A stretch of DNA of 64,000 nt from Convivina praedatoris (GCF_933208495.1 NZ_CAKOET010000001.1:62001-126000); one strand, 5' to 3'. Positions 7,390-16,863 are shown, counted from the first letter of the stretch. Translations and numbers: made by a program. Notes: generated by a model not told the origin, from the letters alone.

Positions 7390-10020
7390 TCACGGCCAGT
7401 CTATTCTTGCAAGCGGGGGGAATGGTCGGCTGATTATAATTTGACTACCCAAAATGATGAACCCAAACAAAGTAATGGTTAAACCCCAGTATAGGTAAGG
7501 TGGTGTATAGCTAAATTGGACTTGATGGCGACCGGGTTTAGTTTTAATGGCTAATAGGAAATTACCAACCTGGCTGGTGGCAACTTTTTGGCCATCAATT
7601 TTAACCTGCCAACCTGGTGCTGCTGGAATAGAAGTCATAATGACTGGCTTAGCAGTAGTGGTGGTGATGTGACCGATAATCCGATTTTCTGTCCGTTGGG
7701 TAATGGTTAGGGGATGTTGTTTTAATTGCGCGACGTCTTGGTTAATTGCTTCCTGATTTAAGTGATATAGAGCAACATTGCTGAGAGTTAAACTGGCAGC
7801 ATTACGAAGTCGAATCGTTAATTTTTGTTCCTGACCAGCTGCTTGATTAGTTAAGTTGACAATGACGGTATTTCGATATGAACTAAATTGGGTGATAACT
7901 TGATCATTGATTAATAGATCAAAGTTTTCTATTTTTAAATTACCACCTAGAGTTAAGTAATAGGGGTCATTAGTTTTAGGGGTAAACGTTAATGTTAGTG
8001 AGCCAGGCTTACTAGCATCTTGTTTCTCTAATTGGCTATTGGTGATGGTGGTTGGTAGATTGACATTATCAGCTTGGGCAAAATCAAAATCATCTTTCCT
8101 GACTAGCTGATCTTTTCGGCCAGTTAAGGATTGCCATAAACGCACTTGGTTTTGAATTGGGAGGGCACTGTTGATATCAGTTTGTAAGACTTGTTGGTTG
8201 GCTGCAAAAGCAAGGGGCAGAGCCTGCTGATTTTTGAAGATTGTTGTCGTACTAGTCTGGGCATATCGTTGGTATTGCCTGAAATCAGACCGATAGCCTG
8301 TTTTACGACTCTGAGGGCTCCCTTCCGTTTTATTAATTTGCTGACTAGGGCTGAAATAATATTTAAAGCCCAAAAGATTGTCGGTTAACACAGTACCGTT
8401 ACTATAATTAACAAAATTATCACCTTCTGGTTGGCCCATGGCCTGATAGAACTGAACCGTTTTATTGGGCATTAAGGAGCTGAAGTGGCCGCCACCATAA
8501 AAGTCTTCCATCATACTATCGCCGCGGGTACGTTGATAGGTTTGCCCAACTCGATACCAGCTCTGATCACTCTGGATTTTATTTTTATCAGCTTTTAGGG
8601 CGGTAATTGTAGTTTGGTAATCACTTAAACTGATATAGGAAAAATTATTTAGAGTGGTGGAGATATTAGTAGTCAGACTGACACAAGTAATGAAGGCCAG
8701 TAATCCTAGACGAAGGTAATGGGGCATGGGTGCGGTAATGACTAGTATACAAATTGAGCTCAATAGCCAAAAAATTAAGATATTATTGTTCGTTAGAAAA
8801 TTGAGCTGTTTGAGTTGGCTTAGGGCGTATAGAGTTATGGCGGTAACGATGGCAAATAAGATGGAGCAGGTGAGAATTCTCGGTTGCCAATTGGGACGAA
8901 AGCCCCAAGCAGCTAAGAAGATTAAGAAAAAACTAATTAGGAAACTAAAACGGTAAGGATACCAGACTGGATACTGACCACCGTGAAAGGCAAGAGTTAG
9001 TGGAGCCCAACAGGTTGCTAAGATAAGAATTGCTAACAAGAGTAGTGCAGTTAGTTTGCTTACATAAGAAATGGTTCGATTGGTAACAAAAGCCCCCAAG
9101 GCTACCAAAACAAAGGCGGAGATAAAAATATTAGCCTGTCCATTTTGCATTTGCTCAAAATCAAAGCTGCCGGGAATTAGTTTAGTCAGTAGATGTAAGG
9201 GATTATTTTCAAAAGCCAAGCTCCAAGCGGAATTATGACCAATTTTTCCCTGTTGGAGCTGAAAGTAAGCTGGTAAAATTAGCCAAGCTGACAGGGCTCC
9301 ACCCAAGGCGCTTTGACCAATGAAAAGTAAAGGAATTTTTATTTTTTTGTAGGCTAATTGAGGAAAGCGCCAGAGGGTATATAAGACGATGAAAATCACC
9401 ACCATAAAGGCGATGTAGTAGTTGCTAGTGATGGTTAGGAATAAGAGGAGACTGTAAGGCCAGCTCTTTTTACCCCGTAAGAGAGCCTCTAAGGCTAAAA
9501 TTAACAATGGTAGTAAGATTGCAGTATCCAACCATAGTAAATTTAGATCATTGGCAATAAACCAACCGCTAAGGGGGTAGGAGATGGCAAAAAGACTAAT
9601 ATAGTAGCTATGTTGGAGTTTTAGTCGCTGAATGAGATAGGCCATGCTCAATCCGGCGAAACCAAATTTAAAAACGGTTACCCATAAAATTGCACTAGGT
9701 AACTGTAAATCGCTAACAAACAAGAAGATAATATTAAATGGACTCATTAGGTAATAGGCCCATTCACCCAACATATCCCCACCTAGGGCACTACTAAAGG
9801 AGTAGAGAAAACTACTGGGATGATTTACTAAGGCGGCTTTGAAAGCAGCAAATTGATCAATATATTGCTGGCCGAGATCGACGGTTAAAATAGTGCTAGT
9901 GCCAAAGGGCGCCATTCCGCGATTGGCAAAATAGCCCGTCATAAAAATGATTGGGAGCCAAAAAGAAATGGCTAAAGGGGAAAGTAAGTATTTTTGAGTA
10001 AATTTACTAATTTTTTGCAT
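7390..10020 (-). CDS. YfhO-family multi-pass membrane protein (GT-C type)
   Basis: About 876 residues from ATG 10020; an upstream in-frame TTG at 10059 adds 13 residues, and neither start has a strong RBS. It has about a dozen hydrophobic helices in the first 480 residues, a large extracytoplasmic domain, and a final helix near the C-terminus. The N-terminal VDLGQQYIDQFAAF and SFSSALGGDMLGEWAYYL match YfhO proteins. In Bacillus subtilis, YfhO acts with CsbB/GtcA-type proteins to glycosylate lipoteichoic acid, so a cell-surface polymer glycosyltransferase role is likely. It is divergent from the PBP gene. Confidence 0.85.
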   Translation of the reverse strand: MQKISKFTQKYLLSPLAISFWLPIIFMTGYFANRGMAPFGTSTILTVDLGQQYIDQFAAFKAALVNHPSSFLYSFSSALGGDMLGEWAYYLMSPFNIIFLFVSDLQLPSAILWVTVFKFGFAGLSMAYLIQRLKLQHSYYISLFAISYPLSGWFIANDLNLLWLDTAILLPLLILALEALLRGKKSWPYSLLLFLTITSNYYIAFMVVIFIVLYTLWRFPQLAYKKIKIPLLFIGQSALGGALSAWLILPAYFQLQQGKIGHNSAWSLAFENNPLHLLTKLIPGSFDFEQMQNGQANIFISAFVLVALGAFVTNRTISYVSKLTALLLLAILILATCWAPLTLAFHGGQYPVWYPYRFSFLISFFLIFLAAWGFRPNWQPRILTCSILFAIVTAITLYALSQLKQLNFLTNNNILIFWLLSSICILVITAPMPHYLRLGLLAFITCVSLTTNISTTLNNFSYISLSDYQTTITALKADKNKIQSDQSWYRVGQTYQRTRGDSMMEDFYGGGHFSSLMPNKTVQFYQAMGQPEGDNFVNYSNGTVLTDNLLGFKYYFSPSQQINKTEGSPQSRKTGYRSDFRQYQRYAQTSTTTIFKNQQALPLAFAANQQVLQTDINSALPIQNQVRLWQSLTGRKDQLVRKDDFDFAQADNVNLPTTITNSQLEKQDASKPGSLTLTFTPKTNDPYYLTLGGNLKIENFDLLINDQVITQFSSYRNTVIVNLTNQAAGQEQKLTIRLRNAASLTLSNVALYHLNQEAINQDVAQLKQHPLTITQRTENRIIGHITTTTAKPVIMTSIPAAPGWQVKIDGQKVATSQVGNFLLAIKTKPGRHQVQFSYTPPYLYWGLTITLFGFIILGSQIIISRPFPPLARIDWP

Positions 10021-10117
10021 GAGTTTAGGATACCAAAAACTACCTTTTTTTAGCGACAAAAATTGGATTTATGGTAAAGTAAATAGGACTATTATCACGA
10101 ATTTTTGGTGAGGAATC

Positions 10118-12160
10118 ATGAAACCTAATCCCTATTTAGAAAACCGAAATAAAAACGATGCACGGGCTAACTTACCGAACCGATTAAAAATCTTATTAGG
10201 GGTTGTTTTAGCGCTAATGGCACTCTTAGTGGTGCAATTGGCTTTTTTAACGATTAAACAAGGGCCAGATTTTCAAGCCGAGGTAAAGCGTAGTGATGAG
10301 ACTGTTGAAAAGGGGAATTCCCCGCGTGGTCTTATTTACGATACAACCGGCCGTGTGATTACTGGTAATAAACCCCAAACGGCTGTGACTTACACTCGTG
10401 GAAAGGCAACAACGTCGACTCAAATTGCCAAAATTGCGGCAGGTCTTTCTAAGTATTTAACTATTGATACTAAGCGCTTGAGTGATCGTTCTAAAGCTGA
10501 TTATTATCTAACGATCCATCCTAAGCAGGCTACTAAGATCCAAGCAATTATTGAAAAAGAATATCCCAAAGCCTCCAAGAGTTGGACAACGACTCAATTG
10601 AATACTGCCATGTCTAAATATGTTCAGCAACAAGGCTTAGATAAAGAGGTTGATGCCAACCAGGCCATGATTTTTCAGCGTATGAGTGGGGCCTACGCTT
10701 TGTCAACAACCTTCATTCAAGAATCAGGCGTTAGTGATCAGTCTCAAGCTGAAATTGGTGAACATCTCGGAGATTTCCCAGGAGTGAAGATTGGTTCCAG
10801 TTGGACTCGTGATTACCCGCAAGGTGATGATTTCCAGCCTTTGGTAGGAACGGTGACGGATGAAGCGACTGGTTTGCCGGCTGATCGTTTACACACCTTA
10901 CTAGCTCAAGGTTATTCGCAAAATGAACCGGTTGGTAGCAATGCCTTAGAAAAACAGTATGAAAGTATTTTGAAGGGTTCTCCTTCGCAAACCTTAATTA
11001 CTAGTAATGCCAACGGCCTTAAGACCAGTAAAGTTAAGTACGAAGGACAGGCCGGTGATAGCTTGAAGCTAACGATTAATTCTGAATTCCAGAAGAAAGT
11101 TCAGCAAATTTTAGATAGTAATATCCCTGGTGGTAATGTGCAAGGAATTTATACAACCGTAATTAATCCATATACTGGTGGGATTTATGCCATGGCTGGG
11201 GTTAATCGGGATTCGTCGACAGGTAAGAAAACGGCTAATCCGCTGGGAAATATTAATCAGGGGATTGTTATGGGATCGGTGGTTAAGCCAGCTATCCTAG
11301 CCACTGGCTTCCAAAAGGGTATTATCACTGCCAGCAATAATACAATGTATGATCAGGCGATTAAAATTGCCGGAACCCCAGTGATTACTTCTTACTGGAA
11401 CAAGGCTGGTACGCCAACGGCCATTGATGCTTTGACTGCCTTAGAGCGTTCTTCTAACACTTACTTTGTTCAGTTGGGAATGAAAATTGGTGGTCAAACC
11501 TACGTGCCTGGTGAGCATTTGGCATTGGATAGTGATGCTTTCCAAACCCTTCGAAATGGGTTAGCTCAATTTGGTTTGGGGACAAAAACTGGTATTGATA
11601 TCGAAGGTGAAACTGCCGGTTATCGAGGACCTACCACTGGCGAGGCTCAAGGTAAGTATCTATATGAGTCCTTTGGACAGTATGATTCCTATACAACTCT
11701 CCAGTTGGCTCGCTATGTTTCCACGATTGCTAATGGTGGTTATCTGGTTCGGCCGCACTTGGTCGGATCAGTCCTCCAAAATGATATTAGCAACAAACAC
11801 CAAAAAGAAGTTTGGGCGGCAACACCCCAGTTGCAAGGTCAAGTCCAGTTAACTGCCGACCAGTGGAATGTCATTCATAAGGGGATGGAGCGCGTTGCCA
11901 ATGGAACTGACCCCAATAACACTGGTGGTGGGGTGCATAATTTGCAGCCACGGGTTTATGCTAAGACTGGAACGGCGGAAACGACAACCAACGGTAATTC
12001 AACCTTTACAGAGTCGATTGTCGTCTATGTACCAGGTCAGCCATTTGCCATGGCCATGGCAATTCCAGGCATGGATAGCTACCTAGATGGAACCAATGGC
12101 CGTGTTGCATCAGAAATTATCAATGCTTTCTGGGACACAGTCATGCAAAAGCCATCTTAA
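10118..12160 (+). CDS. Class B penicillin-binding protein (transpeptidase, PBP2-type)
   Basis: 680 residues with a short cytoplasmic tail and one membrane helix (about 23-46), then the pedestal domain opening SPRGLIYDTTGRVI. The transpeptidase domain has the three penicillin-binding motifs: SVVK with the acylated Ser387 and Lys390, SSN in LERSSNTYF, and KTGT in VYAKTGTAETT. No transglycosylase or PASTA domain is present. It crosslinks peptidoglycan stems outside the membrane, probably in septal or elongation complexes (PBP2B-like). It has its own terminator. Confidence 0.93.
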   Translation: MKPNPYLENRNKNDARANLPNRLKILLGVVLALMALLVVQLAFLTIKQGPDFQAEVKRSDETVEKGNSPRGLIYDTTGRVITGNKPQTAVTYTRGKATTSTQIAKIAAGLSKYLTIDTKRLSDRSKADYYLTIHPKQATKIQAIIEKEYPKASKSWTTTQLNTAMSKYVQQQGLDKEVDANQAMIFQRMSGAYALSTTFIQESGVSDQSQAEIGEHLGDFPGVKIGSSWTRDYPQGDDFQPLVGTVTDEATGLPADRLHTLLAQGYSQNEPVGSNALEKQYESILKGSPSQTLITSNANGLKTSKVKYEGQAGDSLKLTINSEFQKKVQQILDSNIPGGNVQGIYTTVINPYTGGIYAMAGVNRDSSTGKKTANPLGNINQGIVMGSVVKPAILATGFQKGIITASNNTMYDQAIKIAGTPVITSYWNKAGTPTAIDALTALERSSNTYFVQLGMKIGGQTYVPGEHLALDSDAFQTLRNGLAQFGLGTKTGIDIEGETAGYRGPTTGEAQGKYLYESFGQYDSYTTLQLARYVSTIANGGYLVRPHLVGSVLQNDISNKHQKEVWAATPQLQGQVQLTADQWNVIHKGMERVANGTDPNNTGGGVHNLQPRVYAKTGTAETTTNGNSTFTESIVVYVPGQPFAMAMAIPGMDSYLDGTNGRVASEIINAFWDTVMQKPS

Positions 12161-12166
12161 AATAGA

Positions 12167-12207
12167 AAATGACCCGATTATTAGATTTTTAATTGGGTCA
12201 TTTTTTT
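12167..12207 (+). terminator. Intrinsic terminator after the PBP gene
   Basis: AAAATGACCC-GATT pairs with AATT-GGGTCATTTT across a T-rich loop, followed by seven Ts. The next operon's Shine-Dalgarno starts about 30 bases later. Confidence 0.85.
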
Positions 12208-12246
12208 GTGGATGAAAGAGCGGTAAAATTAGGCGAGGAGGAGTTT

Positions 12247-13386
12247 ATGTCCCTGAATTATCAACAATTATTATCAGCTGTGCCAGTGGTGTTAAAGGCC
12301 GGTCACGTGCCAACCATCGTTGGTGAGGCCGGAATTGGGAAATCAGCATTAGTAGCTGATTTAGCCCATAAAATGGAGGCTAAGTTATTTACCACGGTAG
12401 TTTCACTATCCGAAAAGGGTGATTTAGCCTTGCCAATTCCACCTTTGAATCAGGGAGATATGATTCAAACTAAGCATTATGGTCAATTGGCGGATGTTAA
12501 ATTCGGCTATACACACACCCTGATTCAAATTATTGAGCAAGCCGAAAGGCATCCTCAGCAATCGATTATCTGGTTTTTAGATGAATTTAATCGGGGCAAT
12601 AGTGCTGTTCAAGCAGAATTGATGAACCTGGTACTACAGCGACGAATTAATGATATTAAATTACCTAAAAATACCCATTTGGTTTTAGCAGAAAATCCTG
12701 ACGACACAATGGAAGGATTTGAAGATGATCAATACACAGTCCAAGCAGCTGATGCGGCCTTAAAGGATCGAACTACGAGGTTGGTAATGGATGTTTCCGT
12801 TAAAGATTGGCTACAGTGGGCGCAGCAAGGCAATATTGATCCGCTGATTTGTCGCTTTATTGCTGGGAATACTGAGTTACTTTACCCCAAAAATCGGAGT
12901 GGTGATTTAGATCCAACGCCCAGGGCTTGGCAGCGAGTTTCTGATAATTATGGACAGCTAAAGGCGCTGGGATCTGCTACGGTGGAAGATTTGGCCTTTG
13001 ATTTGTTTGCTGGGGATCTTGGCTTAGTAGTTGCTAGTCAGTTGGTTAGCTTTCTCCAGGAAAATGCGGTCTTGTTAACTGCGCAAGAGGTTTTTGGTGG
13101 ACAGCCAGCGGGCCCACGTTTACCCAAAGCAATTCGCCAGCGTTTTCAAAAGATGACTGAAATTCAAAAAATAACTGCCATGAAGTCCATCTTGGCTACG
13201 GCTGATCTTACGACAAACGACCATGCTGGTCGCTATGGCGCTTTATTAGAATTGTTGGCACCTGACAGTCAATACGCCGTGGTGCAACAATTGGTTAATG
13301 ATCCCGTGTTAGATGATTTGTACCATTCGGCTGATCATTATGCCAATGTTTTATACCAACAAATTATGGATATTGCGACTCGCTAA
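12247..13386 (+). CDS. MoxR-type AAA+ ATPase
   Basis: 379 residues. Walker A is GEAGIGKS at 26-33 and Walker B WFLDEFNR at 109-116, followed by a sensor region with ENPDD, as in the AAA_5/MoxR group. The start is ATG 12247 after GAGGAGGAG; an earlier in-frame TTG lies inside the terminator. MoxR ATPases act as chaperones that remodel or load cofactors onto partner proteins, usually with a VWA protein encoded next to them, as here (the stop and next ATG overlap). The client is unknown. Confidence 0.88.
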   Translation: MSLNYQQLLSAVPVVLKAGHVPTIVGEAGIGKSALVADLAHKMEAKLFTTVVSLSEKGDLALPIPPLNQGDMIQTKHYGQLADVKFGYTHTLIQIIEQAERHPQQSIIWFLDEFNRGNSAVQAELMNLVLQRRINDIKLPKNTHLVLAENPDDTMEGFEDDQYTVQAADAALKDRTTRLVMDVSVKDWLQWAQQGNIDPLICRFIAGNTELLYPKNRSGDLDPTPRAWQRVSDNYGQLKALGSATVEDLAFDLFAGDLGLVVASQLVSFLQENAVLLTAQEVFGGQPAGPRLPKAIRQRFQKMTEIQKITAMKSILATADLTTNDHAGRYGALLELLAPDSQYAVVQQLVNDPVLDDLYHSADHYANVLYQQIMDIATR

Positions 13387-14546
13387 TGAAAAGTTCAACT
13401 GATAAATTATTGATAACAGCAATTAAAAACCTCTTAGATGTAGCGCCTTTATATGGCAGCATTATTATTCACTTACCCCGACAAATTAGCCCTGAATTAA
13501 CAGTGGCCTTTGCTCTGGGATGGAATGGGCAACACTGGATTTTGAATTATAATCCTAAATATTTTAAGCAATATCAAACGCCTGACCAAATGGCTCAAGC
13601 CTTGGCTCATCAGGCTTTGCACTTGATTTGGCAGCATCCGATTCGTTATAGCCATGCTAGCCAAAGCCAAACTGCTGTTGATTGGGGCACCGATATTGCT
13701 GTTAATCAGTATTTGCCCAATAGTTTAGGGGAACTTCCTGGTGCAATTACCCTGCAAACGGTTTTTGAAAACTTTAAACAAATGTTACCAGCACGGGCTG
13801 ATTCGCAGGTTTATATTCAAGTTTTAAACGATCTATTAGATAATGATAGCAAATCAGATTCAAAACATGGCGAAAGTCATCAAGGATGGCAGGAAGCGGA
13901 TGGGCAGCTAGCTCAAGCGCAAACAGATTTCACCAATATTATACGTCAGGCTCAAGAAGATACTAAACGTGCCGGTCGTGGTGAGGTTCCCAGTGATGTT
14001 TTAATGCAGGTTCAATCATTACGCCCGGTAAGACGTTCTTGGCGCCGGATTCTGTCTCTGGCCCTCAGCCAGGAACCATTGACTTTAAAGGACACTCATA
14101 CGCGCTTTAATCGACGCCAACCGTATCGCATGGACTTGCCTGGTCACATTAGCCGCCAAAGTGCGCAACTTTGGATTTTTATTGATAATTCTGCTTCAGT
14201 ATCAAGTACCGAGGTGGCCTCATTTTTAGCTTATGCCCAGCAAATCCAAAAACAATTGAATGGACAGGTTCACTGTTGTCGCTTTGATGCCCAAGTACAG
14301 CCCATCGACAACATTAAAACTTGGCAACGACAAGCTGGCGGAGGAACTGCTTTTCAAGCGATTTTTGACTGGTTACTAGTGCAACACTGTCAACCAAAAG
14401 AGACCGTAGTCGTAATTTTTACGGATGGTGCCGGTGAAAAGCAGCTTGATTCTTATCATTTTAACCGCGTATACTGGGTCTTAACAGCGGGCGGAAAACT
14501 CAGTATTAATCCAGTAATTGGAAAAGTAATTCAAATGGAGGCCTAA
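13386..14546 (+). CDS. VWA-domain protein with degenerate DUF2201-type metallopeptidase domain
   Basis: 386 residues. The N-terminal half resembles the DUF2201 putative zinc-peptidase domain, but the expected HExxH helix reads HQALH (75-79) with a further His84, so the catalytic Glu is Gln. A later WGTDIAVNQYL segment is also typical. Residues about 260-386 form a VWA-like domain with a complete MIDAS: DNSASVS (267-273), a GGGTAF loop and TDG. It is coupled to the MoxR ATPase by overlapping stop and start. It is probably the adaptor or scaffold partner of that ATPase; peptidase activity seems unlikely. Confidence 0.82.
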   Translation: MKSSTDKLLITAIKNLLDVAPLYGSIIIHLPRQISPELTVAFALGWNGQHWILNYNPKYFKQYQTPDQMAQALAHQALHLIWQHPIRYSHASQSQTAVDWGTDIAVNQYLPNSLGELPGAITLQTVFENFKQMLPARADSQVYIQVLNDLLDNDSKSDSKHGESHQGWQEADGQLAQAQTDFTNIIRQAQEDTKRAGRGEVPSDVLMQVQSLRPVRRSWRRILSLALSQEPLTLKDTHTRFNRRQPYRMDLPGHISRQSAQLWIFIDNSASVSSTEVASFLAYAQQIQKQLNGQVHCCRFDAQVQPIDNIKTWQRQAGGGTAFQAIFDWLLVQHCQPKETVVVIFTDGAGEKQLDSYHFNRVYWVLTAGGKLSINPVIGKVIQMEA

Positions 14547-14548
14547 GA

Positions 14549-14845
14549 ATGCCAAATGTGTTGAATCCAAATGATTTACGTAGTATTAGTAAGCGCGACC
14601 AGCGTTATCGCCGCGCCCAAGCGATTTTAGAACATGATTGGGCGCGGATTTTAGTGGAAGAGGATCATGGAAGTGATTTTATTACAGTTGCAGACATTGA
14701 TTTTGCCCAAAAAATTAGTCAATATTCTGATCAATATGTCACCCTTGAATTGAATTCTTTTTCGAAACTACAGCATTTTATTACCGATTTTCAGTCCTAT
14801 TTACCACAGCTACTCATTCAAAAATTAAAGGAGCCCTTTCTATGA
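14549..14845 (+). CDS. Small protein of the MoxR/VWA cassette, unrecognised
   Basis: 98 residues, soluble, with no signal peptide, membrane segment or motif I recognise. The first 40 residues are Arg-rich and probably helical (SKRDQRYRRAQAILEHDW); the rest contains hydrophobic helices ending FQSYLPQLLIQKLKE. It starts two bases after the VWA gene, behind GGAGG, and overlaps the next start as ATGA. Its fixed position suggests it works with the ATPase/VWA pair. No function is proposed. Confidence 0.7.
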   Translation: MPNVLNPNDLRSISKRDQRYRRAQAILEHDWARILVEEDHGSDFITVADIDFAQKISQYSDQYVTLELNSFSKLQHFITDFQSYLPQLLIQKLKEPFL

Positions 14846-15303
14846 CCATTAATTACGTTCTTTCACCCAGCGAACCCGTAAAGCAATTATTAGATTGGCA
14901 AGCTGCTGATCCAAAGCACTTCTTCCTTCTGAAAAAAGCGGACGGTATGAATGTTTTACTATTACCTGGCGCCCAAGCAACCGCTAATTTTAGCAGTCCC
15001 TTGCAATATCAGACTTTACAGTTGGGTAGTGATTTAACGGGTACCTTTGTCTATCAAATTGACTTTAAATACAGTCATGATAATGACCAAACGATTCAAA
15101 AATTGCTAGGGGATAATGCAGTTATGGCCGGTGATATTAAGGGTAAGGCCAGTGGTGTGATTTGGACTTTCTGGGATAGCCAAAAAGCGGTCAATGACTT
15201 TGTCACTGGTAAAACTTTTGAAAGCTTGCAATCCTTAATTCAAGAACCATATACCATCTTTTATCGCCGAGTGATGAACATGGATGAGATGGATGAAATC
15301 TAA
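14842..15303 (+). CDS. Conserved-looking protein ending the MoxR/VWA cassette, unrecognised
   Basis: 153 residues, soluble, mixed alpha/beta with no membrane segment. It contains FFLLKKADGMNVLLLPG and a VIWTFWDSQKAVNDFV segment. I do not recognise the family. It is translationally coupled (4-base overlap) to the preceding small gene and has a good AGGAG-like site before it. The cassette ends in a strong terminator, so these four genes form one transcription unit. Confidence 0.72.
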   Translation: MTINYVLSPSEPVKQLLDWQAADPKHFFLLKKADGMNVLLLPGAQATANFSSPLQYQTLQLGSDLTGTFVYQIDFKYSHDNDQTIQKLLGDNAVMAGDIKGKASGVIWTFWDSQKAVNDFVTGKTFESLQSLIQEPYTIFYRRVMNMDEMDEI

Positions 15304-15328
15304 AAAAGACCTGTTAAGGTCTTTTTTT
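15303..15328. terminator. Bidirectional terminator between the MoxR cassette and PAP2 gene
   Basis: AAAAAGACCT / AGGTCTTTTTTT with a GTTA loop. A-rich and T-rich flanks on both sides fit the convergent genes. Confidence 0.88.
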
Positions 15329-15330
15329 GC

Positions 15331-16299
15331 TTAGTGATTATTTATCGGTTGATTTTCAACAAAATGAGCTTGTAGAATGCGACTAGCAATAAAAACCATT
15401 AGACCAACTAATAGACTAGAGACGGTCACATCACTGAGCCAATGGGCACCAATGCGGACACGACTGATTGCAGTTAAGAGGCCCATGGTTACGCCAAAAA
15501 TGGTCAGTCGCTTTTGCCATGGGTAGTTGCTACGCGGTACAAAAAAAGTTAGATATAAGAAGAGCCAGCCTGACATGGTATGTCCGGAAGGGAAAGAATT
15601 ATGGTGAGTATTACCATTTAGATGGTACCAAGGGGTAAAATGGCCCAAAGAACCATGTAAAATATCGGTCATTTCATAGGGGCGGTAGCGTCCCCAGAGC
15701 AGTTTCATTTCGCCCACCGTTGAGGTCGCAACAAACACGGTGGCAATGCCGACCAAAGCGGCTAGGGTTAAATAGTTTTTTTTTTGGAAGCTACGATGAC
15801 TAATCCAACGTTGAAATACAAAGGATAAAATCACTAGCATCACTACGGCCAGACCCCATCGTAGGGGTTCGGGATAGTTTTGAACGGCTGCGGTATTGTT
15901 GGCAACCCCCATGGGAATCCCATGTTGAAGATTGTGAATCATGGAAAAAGTATAACTGAGCATATCCTGGAGAGCGGCTAAAATTTGATTAAAAGCCATG
16001 CTTAGTAAAGCACCAGTTGATAAATAGCGGGGAAAAGTATCAGACATCTGCTGCCAGGCTAACCAGGCCAGTACCTCAAAAGCAACAATTAAGACAATGT
16101 TGGCACCTTGATCAGCGTAATTTTGGAAAATATTGCCAAAAATCGAATTTTGATTCATAACAGTTTGACTAACCAGGGGATCAAAGAAAGTTGCTAAGGC
16201 TAAACTAGCTAAGCCAACTAGAACTAGTGTATAGACGAACTTATACTCAGTTTTAGTTGTGTGGAAGGGACTGGTTTTCAATTTATCAGCTGATGACAT
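15331..16299 (-). CDS. PAP2-family membrane phosphatase
   Basis: 322 residues with several membrane helices. All three PAP2 active-site motifs are visible: KLLWGRYRP, SFPSGHT and SRVRIGAHWLSD. The family removes phosphate from lipid phosphates such as undecaprenyl pyrophosphate or phosphatidylglycerol phosphate at the membrane. It is longer than typical 200-230 residue members because of extra N-terminal helices. I start at ATG 16299, seven to eight bases after GGAGG; the frame is open 12 codons further up but without an RBS. Confidence 0.88.
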   Translation of the reverse strand: MSSADKLKTSPFHTTKTEYKFVYTLVLVGLASLALATFFDPLVSQTVMNQNSIFGNIFQNYADQGANIVLIVAFEVLAWLAWQQMSDTFPRYLSTGALLSMAFNQILAALQDMLSYTFSMIHNLQHGIPMGVANNTAAVQNYPEPLRWGLAVVMLVILSFVFQRWISHRSFQKKNYLTLAALVGIATVFVATSTVGEMKLLWGRYRPYEMTDILHGSLGHFTPWYHLNGNTHHNSFPSGHTMSGWLFLYLTFFVPRSNYPWQKRLTIFGVTMGLLTAISRVRIGAHWLSDVTVSSLLVGLMVFIASRILQAHFVENQPINNH

Positions 16300-16425
16300 C
16301 GATAATTCCTCCTTTTTTCCTAACGGTGGTTTCATTTTAACAACATGTTAGCGAAATAAAGAGACTAAAGATTTATGAATTTGAATGTTATACTGGGCGT
16401 GATTTACATCTTTTCTAAATAAAAA

Positions 16426-16463
16426 CAAGCCCTTGAATTTTACTCCAAGGGCTTGCTTTTATT
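16426..16463 (-). terminator. Terminator of the Fur-family gene
   Basis: CAAGCCCTTG...CAAGGGCTTG repeats (AAGCCCTTG at about 16428 and CAAGGGCTTG at about 16446) form a strong hairpin. Read leftward it is followed by T-rich sequence. It overlaps the end of the gene. Confidence 0.75.
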
Positions 16464-16863
16464 TAGCATCATCAGGGTCAACCCCATAAAGCTCAATATG
16501 ATAGTCGGTAATATCAAGACCGGTGGCTTCCCGTCCTGCTTGTAAGAGGGGCTGGACGTCAAAATTATTCGCGTCAAATATTTCCTGGGTTTTAGTATTA
16601 ATGATGTGATAGTGCGGTTCACCGTAGAAATCGTAATGACGTTTGCCATCGGCAGTCCCTTCGATAATCACGACTAAACCAACCTCCACTAACTTATCGA
16701 GGGTATTGTAAATTGTGGCTAAGGAAATTTCAGGCAATTCGGCATGAATCATCTCTGCGGTTGGATGAGTTTCGTGTGTTACTAGATATCCCAATAGCGC
16801 GAGTCGTTGCTGTGTTACCTTTAGGCTGTGTTTTTGGAGTAATGCTGGTATATCAATTGCCAT
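16459..16863 (-). CDS. Fur-family metal/peroxide regulator (PerR-like), cysteine-free
   Basis: 134 residues. The N-terminal winged helix (VTQQRLALLGYLV, SLATIYNTLDKLVEVGLV) is typical of Fur/PerR. The C-terminal dimer domain keeps the His/Asp-rich metal region RHYDFYGEPHYHI and FDANNFD, but the usual CxxC pairs for structural zinc are absent; the protein contains no cysteine at all. Divergent from two VIT transporters and near NADH peroxidase, with two Fur/PerR-type boxes in the shared promoter region, it probably senses iron/manganese or peroxide and represses itself and its neighbours. Confidence 0.88.
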   Translation of the reverse strand: MAIDIPALLQKHSLKVTQQRLALLGYLVTHETHPTAEMIHAELPEISLATIYNTLDKLVEVGLVVIIEGTADGKRHYDFYGEPHYHIINTKTQEIFDANNFDVQPLLQAGREATGLDITDYHIELYGVDPDDAK

